Of a DNA stretch of 64,000 nt, positions 27,026 through 35,866 are shown piece by piece (positions within the stretch are counted from its first letter, which is position 1; the number at the start of each line of letters is the position of its first letter). Both the position numbers and the translations under genes were made by a program. Below the pieces are notes generated by a model, which saw nothing but the letters and a program-made list of their open reading frames with translations, did not search any database and had not been told where the DNA came from. Source of the stretch: Embleya scabrispora DSM 41855 (GTDB taxonomy: Bacteria; Actinomycetota; Actinomycetes; Streptomycetales; Streptomycetaceae); NCBI RefSeq assembly GCF_000372745.1, contig NZ_KB889618.1:124001-188000 (forward strand). The letters run 5' to 3'.

Positions 27026-27114
27026 TCTCCGGCACTCGCCACCCATTCGGGTGGCCTCGGCCGGGTTGGTACCCGGTGGAGCCCGGCGTCCGACAGTGGA
27101 AGGGGTGCACCACC

Positions 27115-28149
27115 GTGGCCCGGCACAGATGGCCCGAAGGCAGCCAACCGCCACGCGCCGCCCGCCCGTGGCGACAGCGTGGGCGGCATCGCCAACCATC
27201 GAGTGTGGCAGTTGCCCCGATCCTCGCGGTGGTCGCCGTCCTCGGCGTCGTGGCAGGCACCACCGCGCTTGGCCGAGCCGGCGGGGGCGGTGACGAGCAC
27301 GTGGCCGAGGCCACATGGGTGCCCTCGCCGCCGACCGTCGCCGATGTGTCATCGTCGTCGCCGACTGCCGGCTCGGATTCACCCTCGTCCCCGCCGACGA
27401 CCGACGCCAAGTCGTCCCCGTCGCCGCCGGTCACCGAGGCGGGCGGGCGGCCCCCCGCGAGCGCGCAGTCGCCCGCAGTTCCCACCGCTGTCGACGACAG
27501 CCGACAGTCTCCCTCGACCCTTGCCCGCGACAGGCCGTGGTCGCCCCTGCCGACACACGCCACGGCCGGTTCGGGACCGACGCGGTCCGCCGCCCCTCCC
27601 GCCGAGGCGATACCCCCGCGGCCCACCGACTCGACGACGCCGCCACCGCCACCGCCACCGACGCCGCCACCGACGCCGCCACCGGCGCCGTCGACACGCC
27701 CGCCGCAGCCGCGCCTTTCCGTCTCCACGTCAGCGCCCGCAACCGGTTCGAAGCCATCCACGAACGGCGATTCCGCGGCGTTGGAGGAGCGCGTGCTGAC
27801 CCTTGTCAACGTGGAACGGGGCAGAGCCGGCTGCGCCCCCGTGCGTAACGACGGCCCGCTTCGTGCCCTCGCCGCGGCGCACAGCAAGGACATGGCGGAA
27901 CGCGGCTACTTCGCGCATGACACCCCGGACGGCAAGAGTCCGTGGGACCGGGCGGCGGCGGCCGGGGTCACGAACCTCGCCGCGGAGAACATAGCTCGCG
28001 GGCAGGCGACCCCCGAGGCCGTGATGCAATCCTGGATGAACAGTTCGGGGCACCGCGCGAACATCGTCGACTGCAGTGCCACCTCGCTCGGCATCGGCGT
28101 GTACATCGGTTCCGGCGGCCCATGGTGGACGCAGGACTTCGGGCGGTGA
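27115..28149 (+). CDS. secreted CAP (SCP/PR1-like) domain protein
   Basis: 344 residues from GTG 27115, with AAGGGG upstream. A basic start is followed by a membrane or signal segment near 29-50 (VAVAPILAVVAVLGVVAGTT). Residues about 60-215 are a low-complexity Ser/Pro/Thr linker, including a run of prolines encoded by CCN repeats near 27640-27700. The C-terminal CAP domain of about 120 residues begins at ALEERVLTLVNVERGRAGCA and has the hallmarks AHSKDMAERGYFAHDTPDGK, AENIARG, WMNSSGHRANIVD and GGPWWTQDFGR. It is probably exported and anchored through the N-terminal helix. CAP proteins of this type are common in actinobacteria, and their function is mostly unknown. Confidence 0.93.
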   Translation: MARHRWPEGSQPPRAARPWRQRGRHRQPSSVAVAPILAVVAVLGVVAGTTALGRAGGGGDEHVAEATWVPSPPTVADVSSSSPTAGSDSPSSPPTTDAKSSPSPPVTEAGGRPPASAQSPAVPTAVDDSRQSPSTLARDRPWSPLPTHATAGSGPTRSAAPPAEAIPPRPTDSTTPPPPPPPTPPPTPPPAPSTRPPQPRLSVSTSAPATGSKPSTNGDSAALEERVLTLVNVERGRAGCAPVRNDGPLRALAAAHSKDMAERGYFAHDTPDGKSPWDRAAAAGVTNLAAENIARGQATPEAVMQSWMNSSGHRANIVDCSATSLGIGVYIGSGGPWWTQDFGR

Positions 28150-28180
28150 TGCCGCGCGGCCGTGATCGGTGCGGCCGGCC

Positions 28181-28300
28181 CCACCTGCGGATCCGCCGGT
28201 TCTCGTGGGCGGACAGGTTGTCGGGGATGAGGTATATCGGGGCGCCGTCGGGTCGTGCCGCGCGGATCGAGCGCAGGGCCGCCCAGGTCGGCGTGATGCC
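28181..28300 (-). pseudogene. IS630-type transposase fragment
   Basis: The minus frame reads ITPTWAALRSIRAARPDGAP, then IYLIPDNLSAHENRRIRRW, matching the central DDE region of IS630-family transposases, including an Asp in the PDNLSAH segment. Neither the N-terminal part nor the last catalytic Glu region is present, and no terminal repeats flank it. Confidence 0.6.
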
Positions 28301-29135
28301 CTCGCGCCGGCGGGTCCGCGCGGCCGACGCCGCGCGGATCCGCGACTCGTCTCCGCCGGCCGAATGTTGATCGAAGCATCCGCGCGGTGCGTTGTCCCTC
28401 TCCCGACTCCCCGGTCCGCCGACGTGGGGTGAGCGCGTACGGCCACGATCACGACGGCGAGGGCACTGTGTGCGGCGCGACGTGGTGTGCGGGGAGCGGG
28501 CCCGAGCGCACGCCCAGCGGTTCGCGAGTACGAACTGCGCCTGTGGGCGGGCCGGTTGCCGACAAACCGGCTACGGGAAGTGCGCGGGAACGTCCACGGG
28601 ATACACATTTTCGACGTGCGCCTGGTCCACGCGATCACCCGCGCGGACGCTCGACAAGGAGTCCACGTCGAATGGCGGCGCCCGTCCCGCCATGCCCCGC
28701 CCCCTGTCGGTGGCGCGGCATGGCGGGACGGGCGGTGCATACCCGAGCGCCGGTGGGTGTGGGCGGCCGTGGCCGAGCACGAGACGGCCGGGTGAGGCGA
28801 TGGTGCGGCCGCGCGTGATGCATGCCGGATCCATTGGCCGCGGAGCCGGTCGGGGTACGACTCGGCGGTCGCACGGCACCCTCATGCAACCCGAAGCGTG
28901 GCTGCGGCGTGACGTTTGTGGATGCTCGCGTCGAGAACCCGGCGTCAGCAGCCGATACACCAACTGCCCACGGCGTTGCGACGATCGCGGGGTCGGCACC
29001 CGGTCGGCTCACCGAGCGAGCGTTCTCGCCGGAAACTGCGGCAGCCGATCCGGCGCGCACCCGCCCGCCGACGCCGACGCGGATGTCGACGATCGGTGGT
29101 CGTGCGCTTCGAGACGTATACGAAGGAGTAGCTTC
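28301..29135. other. gene-free stretch with one strong inverted repeat
   Basis: About 830 bases without a supported gene. It contains the hairpin at 28679-28734. The AT-richer bases near 29100-29125 likely hold the promoter of the phospholipase D-like gene. Confidence 0.55.
28679..28734. repeat. 18-base perfect inverted repeat
   Basis: CGCCCGTCCCGCCATGCC at 28679-28696 is exactly complementary to 28717-28734, around a 20-base spacer. It is not inside a supported gene. It could be a structured RNA element, a terminator or joined ends of a lost insertion element. Confidence 0.8.
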
Positions 29136-30125
29136 TTGACCACTCACCTACGGCGTGTCACCCGCCCACGGATGTTACTGGCGCTGATGGCGGCCCTGTG
29201 CGGGCTCGTCGCCACCACCCTGCTCGGTACGACTCCGGCGGCGGCGGCCGATCAGCGTCAGGCGATCTATGCCATCGCGCATCGGGTCGACACGCTGGAC
29301 GGCGTGGACGCCGCGATCAACCACGGTGCCAACGCCATCGAGATCGACGTCTGTGCCTGGTGGAACCCGAACGAGTGGCGTGCCTGGCACGACTGTTCCT
29401 CGGCCGGTGAGAACCGGCTGGGCCCCAGCTTCGACGCCATGCTCGACCGCATCGTGTCCAACGCCAAGGCGGGGCGCCGGCTGGCGCTGGTCTGGCTGGA
29501 CATCAAGGACCCGAACTACTGCGGGGAAGCGCCGAACCGCACGTGCAGCGTCGCCGGACTGCGGGACAAGGCACAGCGCCTGACGGCGGCCGGGATCCAG
29601 GTTCTCTACGGCTTCTACGAGTACCACGGCGGCAGCACCCCGGACGTCGGCGGCAGGGGCTGGAAGAGCCTGGAAGGCAGGCTCGGCCCGCTGGAGGGCA
29701 TCACCACCACCGGGACCCGCGACCAGGTCGTGAACGCGTTCGATCGATCCGGTTCCGGATTCCCGGCCGGCCGGCGGGCGATGGACTACGGCGACAGCGA
29801 CATCACCAAGGGCTTCGGCAACTGCACCGAGGCCACCTGGAACACGTGCGCCGAATTGAAGAAGGGCGCCGGGGACCGCGCCGCCGGACGACTCGCGGCC
29901 ACACTGTCCTGGACGACCACCTACAACGACCCGTGGTACGTGGACAAACTCCTGGGCGACGCACGCGTGGACGGCATCATCGCGGGCTACGGGGCGTACA
30001 CGGGGGTGCGCGACTACGACAACAACTGGCAATGCGGCAACGCCGTCAAGATGGTCCGTGACTGGGTGAACGCACACAGCGGCACCCACCGCATGGCCAA
30101 CAGCAGCGACCGCCTGTTCAGATAG
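29136..30125 (+). CDS. secreted sphingomyelinase D / phospholipase D-like enzyme (SicTox type)
   Basis: 329 residues from TTG 29136, supported by GAAGGAG seven bases upstream. The signal peptide covers about residues 1-38, with LLALMAALCGLVATTLLG and an AAAA cleavage region. The mature protein begins ADQRQAIYAIAHRVDTLDG. The GDPD-like TIM barrel active site is clear: His49 in AHR, Glu69 and Asp71 in EIDV, and His85 in WHDC. Spacing matches His12, Glu32, Asp34 and His47 of spider sphingomyelinase D. The C-terminal SWTTTYNDPWYVDKLL and DGIIAGYG also fit. It should cleave choline-type headgroups from sphingo- or lysophospholipids outside the cell. The gene stands alone. Confidence 0.9.
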   Translation: MTTHLRRVTRPRMLLALMAALCGLVATTLLGTTPAAAADQRQAIYAIAHRVDTLDGVDAAINHGANAIEIDVCAWWNPNEWRAWHDCSSAGENRLGPSFDAMLDRIVSNAKAGRRLALVWLDIKDPNYCGEAPNRTCSVAGLRDKAQRLTAAGIQVLYGFYEYHGGSTPDVGGRGWKSLEGRLGPLEGITTTGTRDQVVNAFDRSGSGFPAGRRAMDYGDSDITKGFGNCTEATWNTCAELKKGAGDRAAGRLAATLSWTTTYNDPWYVDKLLGDARVDGIIAGYGAYTGVRDYDNNWQCGNAVKMVRDWVNAHSGTHRMANSSDRLFR

Positions 30126-30421
30126 CACCACGGGGCCCCGGGGCCGGAACACCGTTCCGCGCCCCGCGGGTCGCCCCGGGCCGTCGGCCGCCCCCGGTGT
30201 ACTCCGGTGCGGCGCGCAGGTCGCGTGCCGCCGACATCGCGAGCCCGATCCCGCACACCGCGAGCATCACCGAGGCCGCGTCCGTCGCGCTCGGCACGGG
30301 CCACCGCCTTCTCGTGGGGGGACGCGGTGTGCGGCGGACAGGAAGATCACGTCGGGCTCCGGAGGGGACCCCGTGGCCGGGCTCGACCCCGGGTCGGCGT
30401 GCCGTGATGCGCTCGCCGGTG
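30126..30421. other. intergenic region between convergent genes
   Basis: No intact gene. A minus-strand frame near 30230-30310 encodes a hydrophobic stretch (ASVMLAVCGIGLAMSAA), perhaps the tail of a lost membrane protein, but it has no start. Confidence 0.4.
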
Positions 30422-31660
30422 TCAACCGACCCCATGACCGCCGTGGTGAAGCCGGTAGTGCTGGGCGAGGAGATCACGTCCGTAGTCGTTGCCGTTGGGC
30501 GCCCGCACGATGGTGTGCACGTGGTAGCGGGCGGGCTCGGGATTGGTGAGGAAGACACCGGGATGGTTGTCGTACTCGACAAGGAGCACGGGTGAGTGGA
30601 TCCGGTAGTAGAAGGCGCACTCGTCGTCGTGGCCGCCGCGCCAGGCGAACCGCGTCTCGTCGAAGTGATCACGGACGAGCGCCAGGGTGCGCTCGGCCTG
30701 TGGCGGCGGGAGGCGGTCGAGATAGACCCGGATCAGCTCCACCAGACCGTCACGCTGGTCGGCCGGCAGGCTCGCCGCGACGATCCCTTCGGGAGGCAGG
30801 ATGAGGTTGTCACTGCCCGCGCCGGCGAGATGCCGTCCGTTCCACGGGCCGGCGAGCTCGGGCGGAAGGTCTTCCGCGCGCAGCGACGACCCCATTAGGA
30901 ACTCTTCCTCCCGGTGGGGGTCCAGCATGCGGCGGAACGTCAGGGCGACCTCGGTCTCGTCGCCCAGAGCGTGGACGCCCTCGAACCGCCCCGTGCCGGT
31001 GGTCGGTTCGGCACCCAGGAACACGGGGGCGAGAATCACCTGCCCTCCGACGAAGACGCAGTGCAGGTCCACGTGATGACCCATCAGTTGCCATCCCCAT
31101 GGGGAGTCGCCCGAGGGGGTTCCGAAGACGGTGAACCAGTAGGCGAACTCCGTAAGGGTGTCCCGGTAGTCGTCGATGAGTTCGCCCAGGTTCTCGTTGA
31201 GCGCCATCACCGCTCGCACCTGGGCGTAGCCGGCTCGGCTGAGACTCGCCTCGACGACGGCGAGTGCGCGGTCGCGGTCCCGGCCGGCGAGCCGTTCCAG
31301 GCGCATGCCCTTCGGGTGCCACGTCGGGATCGCGTTCGTCCACAACCGCCATTCCGGGGCATCCATCGGTAGGGCACCGACCACCCTCTGGTGGGGCGCC
31401 AGTCCGTCGAGGTAGGCCCGGGCCGCCGCGACGGCGGAGCTTGGGGATGTCCCCGCACCGTCGAGACGGTAGAGGCCCGGGCGCGGGGTGCCGTTCTCGG
31501 TGACGCCGACGTAAGGCTCGAGATGACGGCGTAGGCCGGCGGTCAGCTCGAAGGCCGCCTCCGGGGGCAGCAGGTCCTCGAACAGATGGGAGTCGACGAT
31601 CGGCAGATCGCCACGAGTGGTCGGCAGGGGGAATTCTCCCGGGTGTCGCCGGTGAGACAT
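30422..31660 (-). CDS. DUF3500 family protein
   Basis: 412 residues from ATG 31660 with GGAG upstream. The protein fits the DUF3500 pattern: YWFTVFGTPSGDSPWGWQLM near 170-190, GHHVDLHCVFVGGQVILAPV, FLGAEPTTG, and the C-terminal FYYRIHSPVLLVEYDNHPGV and YHVHTIVRAPNGNDYGRDLL. The His-rich sections HHVDLH, RIHSP and HVH could bind metal, but no activity is known for this family. It is the last gene of the minus-strand cluster, eight bases after the NTF2-like gene, so it is almost certainly co-transcribed with the monooxygenase and aldolase genes. A role in the same pathway is inferred from context. Confidence 0.9.
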   Translation of the reverse strand: MSHRRHPGEFPLPTTRGDLPIVDSHLFEDLLPPEAAFELTAGLRRHLEPYVGVTENGTPRPGLYRLDGAGTSPSSAVAAARAYLDGLAPHQRVVGALPMDAPEWRLWTNAIPTWHPKGMRLERLAGRDRDRALAVVEASLSRAGYAQVRAVMALNENLGELIDDYRDTLTEFAYWFTVFGTPSGDSPWGWQLMGHHVDLHCVFVGGQVILAPVFLGAEPTTGTGRFEGVHALGDETEVALTFRRMLDPHREEEFLMGSSLRAEDLPPELAGPWNGRHLAGAGSDNLILPPEGIVAASLPADQRDGLVELIRVYLDRLPPPQAERTLALVRDHFDETRFAWRGGHDDECAFYYRIHSPVLLVEYDNHPGVFLTNPEPARYHVHTIVRAPNGNDYGRDLLAQHYRLHHGGHGVG

Positions 31661-31668
31661 CGGTCTCC

Positions 31669-32157
31669 TTACTCGGTGGGTACGGCGAGGACGTCGCCCG
31701 GCACGAGGAAGCGGTTCTCGATCCGCCGGGAGGCGATGAGCCACCGACTCGCCGCTTCGTCCGGCTCGGCGACCCGGACGAAGCGGTCGAACACGTCGGC
31801 GACCAGTACCGGAACGGTCGTCGCGATGGGAGGATTTCCGTCCTGTGCGTAGAGCACGAGGGCGGATACGGCCTCGACGAGGTCGCTCTCGTGACGGAGG
31901 ACGTGGAAGTTGGACATCAGGTGACGCGAGACGCGCGGTCCCCGTGCGGCGCGGTCGCTGTACACGCCGTCGATCTCGTCGGCACCGCGGAAGGTCCTGC
32001 GTGAGAACGTCAGTTCGGCGTCGGCGGTGAAGAAGCCGGCGGCCGCCGAACCGTCACCGTGGTCGATCTCGAACCACAGCGCCGTCACCAGCATCGACAG
32101 CTCGGTGTGCGCGAGTGCGAGGGTCGGCCTGCCGCCGGCCGGCGCGTCGGCGGTCAT
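31669..32157 (-). CDS. NTF2-like (SnoaL-type) protein
   Basis: 162-residue single-domain protein of the NTF2/SnoaL superfamily. The cone-shaped fold is indicated by the N-terminal helices ALWFEIDHGDGSAAAGFFTA, then AELTFSRRTFRGADEIDGVY, the strand HLMSNFHVLRHESDLVEAVS and the closing AASRWLIASRRIENRFLVPG. Members act as isomerases, cyclases, dehydratases or small binding proteins. The ATG at 32157 overlaps the aldolase stop as ATGA, indicating translational coupling. It probably acts on an intermediate of the pathway encoded by the cluster. The substrate is not predictable. Confidence 0.88.
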   Translation of the reverse strand: MTADAPAGGRPTLALAHTELSMLVTALWFEIDHGDGSAAAGFFTADAELTFSRRTFRGADEIDGVYSDRAARGPRVSRHLMSNFHVLRHESDLVEAVSALVLYAQDGNPPIATTVPVLVADVFDRFVRVAEPDEAASRWLIASRRIENRFLVPGDVLAVPTE

Positions 32158-32906
32158 GGGCCGACAGCCGTCGCGGCGGTGCGTACAGCGCTCACCAACG
32201 CGTGTGCGCCCTGACGCAGCATCGTGGTGTCGGCACCCAGGACGAGGAAGTCGTACCCACGATGAGCGAGCAACTCCGAGGCGTTGCCCGAGGCCGTGGT
32301 CCCCAGGGTGATGCGGTGGTCGACACAGCGTTGTTCGGCCACTGCCACGAGGTTTGCCGACCTGCCGTCACCCTCGCGGAACCGCCCGGAGACCGCGAGA
32401 TCGGTCGGGCCGATGAAGACCGCGTCGACGCCGGCGACCTCACCGATCTCGACGATCGCCGAGAGAGCTCCGACACTCTCGGCCTGGACCACGAGGCGGA
32501 CCTCGTCGTTGCCGGACCGCAGGTAGTCGCCGAGAGCGTCGAGTCCCCACCGGCCGGCTCGCCCGGAGGGGCCGGCCCCGCGTCGTCCGAGCGGAGGGAA
32601 GCGAGTCGCTCGCACGGCGTCCCGCGCCCGGGCGGCGTCGTCGACCTGCGGGACGAACAGGCCGGCCGCACCCGCGTCGAGCGGGACCTGGACGTCGCGT
32701 GGCGCGGTGCCGGCGACCCGGACGAAGGGCGCGAGCCCGCAGCCACGGGCCAGCCCGATCATGATCGACATCGTGCGGATGTCGATCGCGCCGTGCTCGG
32801 CGTCGATCACGACGAAGTCGAACCCGGCGAGTGCGAGCAACTCGACGCTCTCCGGTGCGGGGAGCTTGACCCAGGCACCGAGCTGAGGGAACGAAACGGC
32901 CGTCAC
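32154..32906 (-). CDS. HpcH/HpaI family aldolase
   Basis: 250 residues. The TIM-barrel class II pyruvate aldolase core shows FDFVVIDAEHGAIDIRTM near 30-47 with catalytic His, FVRVAGTAP, DAGAAGLFVPQVDDAARARD, QAESVGALSAI and VDAVFIGPTDLAVSGRF, where Glu and Asp ligate the divalent metal. GTG at 32906 overlaps the stop of the upstream cupin gene by four bases, which decides the start over the longer open frame. The 3' end overlaps the NTF2-like gene. Reactions of this family are retro-aldol cleavage of 4-hydroxy-2-oxoacids to pyruvate and an aldehyde, as in homoprotocatechuate breakdown. Confidence 0.92.
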   Translation of the reverse strand: MTAVSFPQLGAWVKLPAPESVELLALAGFDFVVIDAEHGAIDIRTMSIMIGLARGCGLAPFVRVAGTAPRDVQVPLDAGAAGLFVPQVDDAARARDAVRATRFPPLGRRGAGPSGRAGRWGLDALGDYLRSGNDEVRLVVQAESVGALSAIVEIGEVAGVDAVFIGPTDLAVSGRFREGDGRSANLVAVAEQRCVDHRITLGTTASGNASELLAHRGYDFLVLGADTTMLRQGAHALVSAVRTAATAVGP

Positions 32907-33754
32907 AGGTGGGTTCCCTGGTATTCGCCGGCGTTGAGCACCCAACCCCGTGCGAGGAAATCCTCGCGCGGCGGGGCGAAGACGTCGATGAGCGTGTGCG
33001 GGCCTGCGCCCACGGCGCGAGTGGTGTGCACGACGGTCGGGGGGATCAGGGTCATCGAGGGACTACCGACCCGGACGTGCTCATCGTCGCGCCACTCACT
33101 CATCCGGGGGGTCCACGGGACCCGGAGGTGATGGGCGTGGTCCCCGACGAGGGTCACCGACATCTGCTCGAAGTCCCCGTGGGAATGCGGCGAGAGCCGT
33201 TCGGTGTCGCGTGGCCCCTCGTGTACCGGAAACCAGTTCACCATCAGCGACGTCGTCCGGAAGATCCGGCCGAGGCGTCCCTCCTCGTCGGGTATGTCGC
33301 GCACGCGATGTATCCGGATCTCGTTGCCACCGGCGGTCTCGATGGGCTCCGGTAGCGGTGCGGTCCGCGGGTCGACCCCGGCAGCGTGGTTGACGGCCCG
33401 CCTCATCTGCTCGTCGCAACGAGCGGTGAACACCCGCACCACCGTGGTCGACGCCGCCGCGTGCACAGCGCTGGTGCCGGCCGGTACGACGACGAGTGCA
33501 GGCTCGGACAGGGACACAGGTGCCCGGTCGTCGTGCTCCACGCCCACCACTGCGTCGTCCTGGACGAGCAGCACGTACTCGTCGGGCAGGTCGTGCTCGG
33601 TGAGGCGGTCACCCGCTTCGAGCTCGGTGATCGCGACCACGAAGTTCCGGCCGCACACCGACCACGTCCGGCTGCCACCGGCAGAGACCAGGTCCGGATC
33701 ACGCTCCGAAATCTCGTCGACGACGGAGGTTCCTACGATTGCAGCGATGGTCAT
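32903..33754 (-). CDS. cupin protein, bicupin-like
   Basis: 283 residues from ATG 33754, with GGAGAGG upstream. Two cupin-like halves are visible. The first, about 20-110, has DEYVLLVQDDAVVGVEHDDR and VVVPAGTSAVHAA. The second, about 165-265, has the metal-binding motif SPHSHGDFEQMSVTLVGDHA and LIPPTVVHTTRAVGAG. The organisation resembles dioxygenases and isomerases of the cupin superfamily, but the ring-cleaving gentisate type is not certain. It overlaps the aldolase gene by four bases. The longer open frame upstream lacks a ribosome site. Confidence 0.88.
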   Translation of the reverse strand: MTIAAIVGTSVVDEISERDPDLVSAGGSRTWSVCGRNFVVAITELEAGDRLTEHDLPDEYVLLVQDDAVVGVEHDDRAPVSLSEPALVVVPAGTSAVHAAASTTVVRVFTARCDEQMRRAVNHAAGVDPRTAPLPEPIETAGGNEIRIHRVRDIPDEEGRLGRIFRTTSLMVNWFPVHEGPRDTERLSPHSHGDFEQMSVTLVGDHAHHLRVPWTPRMSEWRDDEHVRVGSPSMTLIPPTVVHTTRAVGAGPHTLIDVFAPPREDFLARGWVLNAGEYQGTHL

Positions 33755-33903
33755 CAAACCTCTCCTGTACTGCCGCGTGGACGACATGGGCGTCCGGCCG
33801 GGCGGGCCGGGGCAACAATCGCGAGTTTCCGAGCGCACCGATCGACCGAGCCGGCGCATCGGCGCCGTGGACCGGCCGCCGTCGGCCGTCGGCGAGGATC
33901 GTC

Positions 33904-35118
33904 CTACACCAGCACGGACACCGTGCCCCGGATGCCGAACAGCGACTTCCCGTAGATCTCGGCGGCCACCTCGGGGTTGAGGACGGCGTGCCGGCTCCCG
34001 GTCTCGATGTCGCGCCAGACGCGCTGCAGCGGGTTGGCTTCGCCGAAGCTCGAAGCCCCCTGGGCCGAGCACACGATGCGGACCGCCTCACGCGCGTGGA
34101 CCGCCGCCATCCCCGCGTCCATCCGCATCCGTGCCCGGGCGTCGTAATCGGGGAACACCCCGGCCCGCGCGGCCTCGTCGATGTCGGCGGCCGCGCGATA
34201 GGCGTGCAGCCGGGCGGAGTCGGCGAGCGACGCCGCGTTCGCGGCGGCGAGTTGGATGGTGGGTGCGTCGGCCTGGGAGGCGTAGCCCGTCATGGTCAAC
34301 GCTCGCCGCGGGGCGTTCTCCGCAAGGAGATCGACAGCGGCCGCGGCCAGCCCGAGCTGGGGCCCGGTCAACACGAGCGCGGCGGCGGGCACGAACGGCG
34401 CCCGGTAGAGCGCTTCGTCGGTGAAGGGTGTGGCGTAGCGGCCCTCGACGGCGTCGGGGACGGAGTGGAAGCGGTGCGCGGGCACGAACAGGTCCTCGCC
34501 GACGAGCGTGTTCGACGCGGTCCCGCGCATGCCCGCCACGAACCAGGTGTCCTCGATGGTCAGTTCCGACATCGGTGCGAGCACGATGCCTTCGGCGTTC
34601 GACGTGCCCTCGGCGTCCGGCCGGGTGACCCCGAGGACCGCCCAGTCGGCGTGGGCGCACCCGGAGGCGGGGGCCCAGCGCCCGCTCACCCGGTACCCGC
34701 CTTCGACAAGGCGCGCGGTACCCGAGGGGGTGACGACGCCGGCGACTCTGGCGTCGGGGGTGTCGGCCCAGACGTCGTCCTGGGCTTGGGCGGGGAAGAG
34801 GCCGACGAACCACGCATTGGCGTTGAGCAGTGCGGTCACCCAGGCGGTCGAGCCGCAGGCACGCCCGACCTCGCGGCCGATCTCCAACAGGGTGCGGTAG
34901 TCGGTCTGTAGACCGCCGTAGCGGGCGGGCCGCATCAACGACAGCAGACCGGCTTGGGCCAGGGCGCCGATGTTCTCCGCGGGCACCCCGCGCTCGCGGT
35001 CGGTCCGATCGGCGTTGCCGGCCAGCAGCGGTCGCAGTTCGGCGGCGCGCGCAACGAGGTCGGCGCGCAGCGTACGCGCGACGTCGGTGGTGCGGGGGGC
35101 GTCCATGATGATGCTCAT
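33904..35118 (-). CDS. flavin-dependent monooxygenase, acyl-CoA dehydrogenase-like (two-component, HsaA type)
   Basis: 404 residues from ATG 35118, preceded by CGGAG. ATG at 35145 is an alternative with a weaker site. The acyl-CoA dehydrogenase fold shows the N-terminal helical domain (ENIGALAQAGLLSLMRPARY, GGLQTDYRTLLEIGREVGRA), CGSTAWVTALLNANAWFVGL, the beta domain SGRWAPASGCAHADWAVLG and the C-terminal helical domain with CSAQGASSFGEANPLQRVWR. Such proteins (HsaA, HpaB-like group D) hydroxylate phenolic rings or other substrates using FMNH2. The flavin reductase partner is the gene 39 bases upstream. Catalytic His or Ser cannot be assigned from sequence alone. Confidence 0.92.
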   Translation of the reverse strand: MSIIMDAPRTTDVARTLRADLVARAAELRPLLAGNADRTDRERGVPAENIGALAQAGLLSLMRPARYGGLQTDYRTLLEIGREVGRACGSTAWVTALLNANAWFVGLFPAQAQDDVWADTPDARVAGVVTPSGTARLVEGGYRVSGRWAPASGCAHADWAVLGVTRPDAEGTSNAEGIVLAPMSELTIEDTWFVAGMRGTASNTLVGEDLFVPAHRFHSVPDAVEGRYATPFTDEALYRAPFVPAAALVLTGPQLGLAAAAVDLLAENAPRRALTMTGYASQADAPTIQLAAANAASLADSARLHAYRAAADIDEAARAGVFPDYDARARMRMDAGMAAVHAREAVRIVCSAQGASSFGEANPLQRVWRDIETGSRHAVLNPEVAAEIYGKSLFGIRGTVSVLV

Positions 35119-35157
35119 CGTCGTCACTCCGGTGTCGGGGGTCATGCGGGGTACGGA

Positions 35158-35655
35158 TCAGCTCGCGACAGCGAGAAGGGAGTGCGTGCCGAAGACCCGG
35201 CGGGCGTAGATCAGCGGGGCTGTGGAGGTCGACTCGGCCTCTTGGACGTGCACGACGAGCAGGACGTGGTCACCGCCGTCCACGTGGCGTTCGACGCGTC
35301 CGGCGGTCCAGCCGGCGGACTCGGGCAGGTAGGGCAGTCCGGCGCGGACGGTCCAGGTCACGCCGTCGAACTTCTGGCCCGGGCCCCGGTGTCGGCGGGC
35401 GAAGGTGGACGCCAACTCCTGCTGGTGGGCGGCGAGGATGTTCACCCCCACCCGGTCACCCGGCCGGAGGTGGGCCAGCAGCCCCGAGGCGCGGTCCAGG
35501 GCGAAGGTCACCAGCGGAGGGTCGAGCGAAAGCGAGGCGAAACTCGACACGGTGCTGCCGTGCGGTCGCCCGTCGGCGGTCGTCGCCGTCACCACGGTGA
35601 CCGGGGAGCACACCCCGCTCATCAGCTCGACGAAGGTCTCTCGGTCGATCATCAT
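35158..35655 (-). CDS. flavin reductase component (HpaC/HsaB type)
   Basis: 165 residues of the flavin reductase-like domain family. Typical segments are FVELMSGVCSPVTVVTATTA near 8-27, GSTVSSFASLSLDPPLVTFA near 33-52, DRVGVNILAAHQQELASTFA near 68-87 and HVDGGDHVLLVVHVQEAE near 126-143. ATG at 35655 is followed by a second Met. GGGAGG lies close upstream (GGAGGCGCATGATG). It should supply FMNH2 or FADH2 to the monooxygenase encoded 39 bases downstream. It is the first structural gene after the PucR regulator, separated from it by 211 bases that may hold a promoter. Confidence 0.93.
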   Translation of the reverse strand: MMIDRETFVELMSGVCSPVTVVTATTADGRPHGSTVSSFASLSLDPPLVTFALDRASGLLAHLRPGDRVGVNILAAHQQELASTFARRHRGPGQKFDGVTWTVRAGLPYLPESAGWTAGRVERHVDGGDHVLLVVHVQEAESTSTAPLIYARRVFGTHSLLAVAS

Positions 35656-35866
35656 GCGCCTCCCGGTGTGTTCGAGTTCGTGTGTGGTCGGGATGGGTGG
35701 CCTCGTGGACCGCCGCGTCCGACGTCACCAAGTGAACTGCGACTCCCGGGGCCGCCGCTTGGTCTGCCGGCCGAGGATCCTGGGTTCCCATTGGTCCGCC
35801 GGCCGAGGGCTCCGGGCGCCCGTTGGTCCCGCCGCGTCGGTCCGGGCCGCGACCGGCGCATCGGGC

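Larger units (their letters stand above)
26490..27114. other. region of small gene remnants
   Basis: No intact gene. Two weak coding traces are listed separately (26552-26720 minus and 26814-27025 plus). The segment just before 27115 contains AAGGGG, the ribosome site of the CAP-domain gene. Confidence 0.5.

Noticed and set aside
27640-27700. CCN repeats resembling a tandem repeat locus
   Set aside because: They encode the proline-rich linker of the CAP protein in frame, so no separate repeat element is needed.
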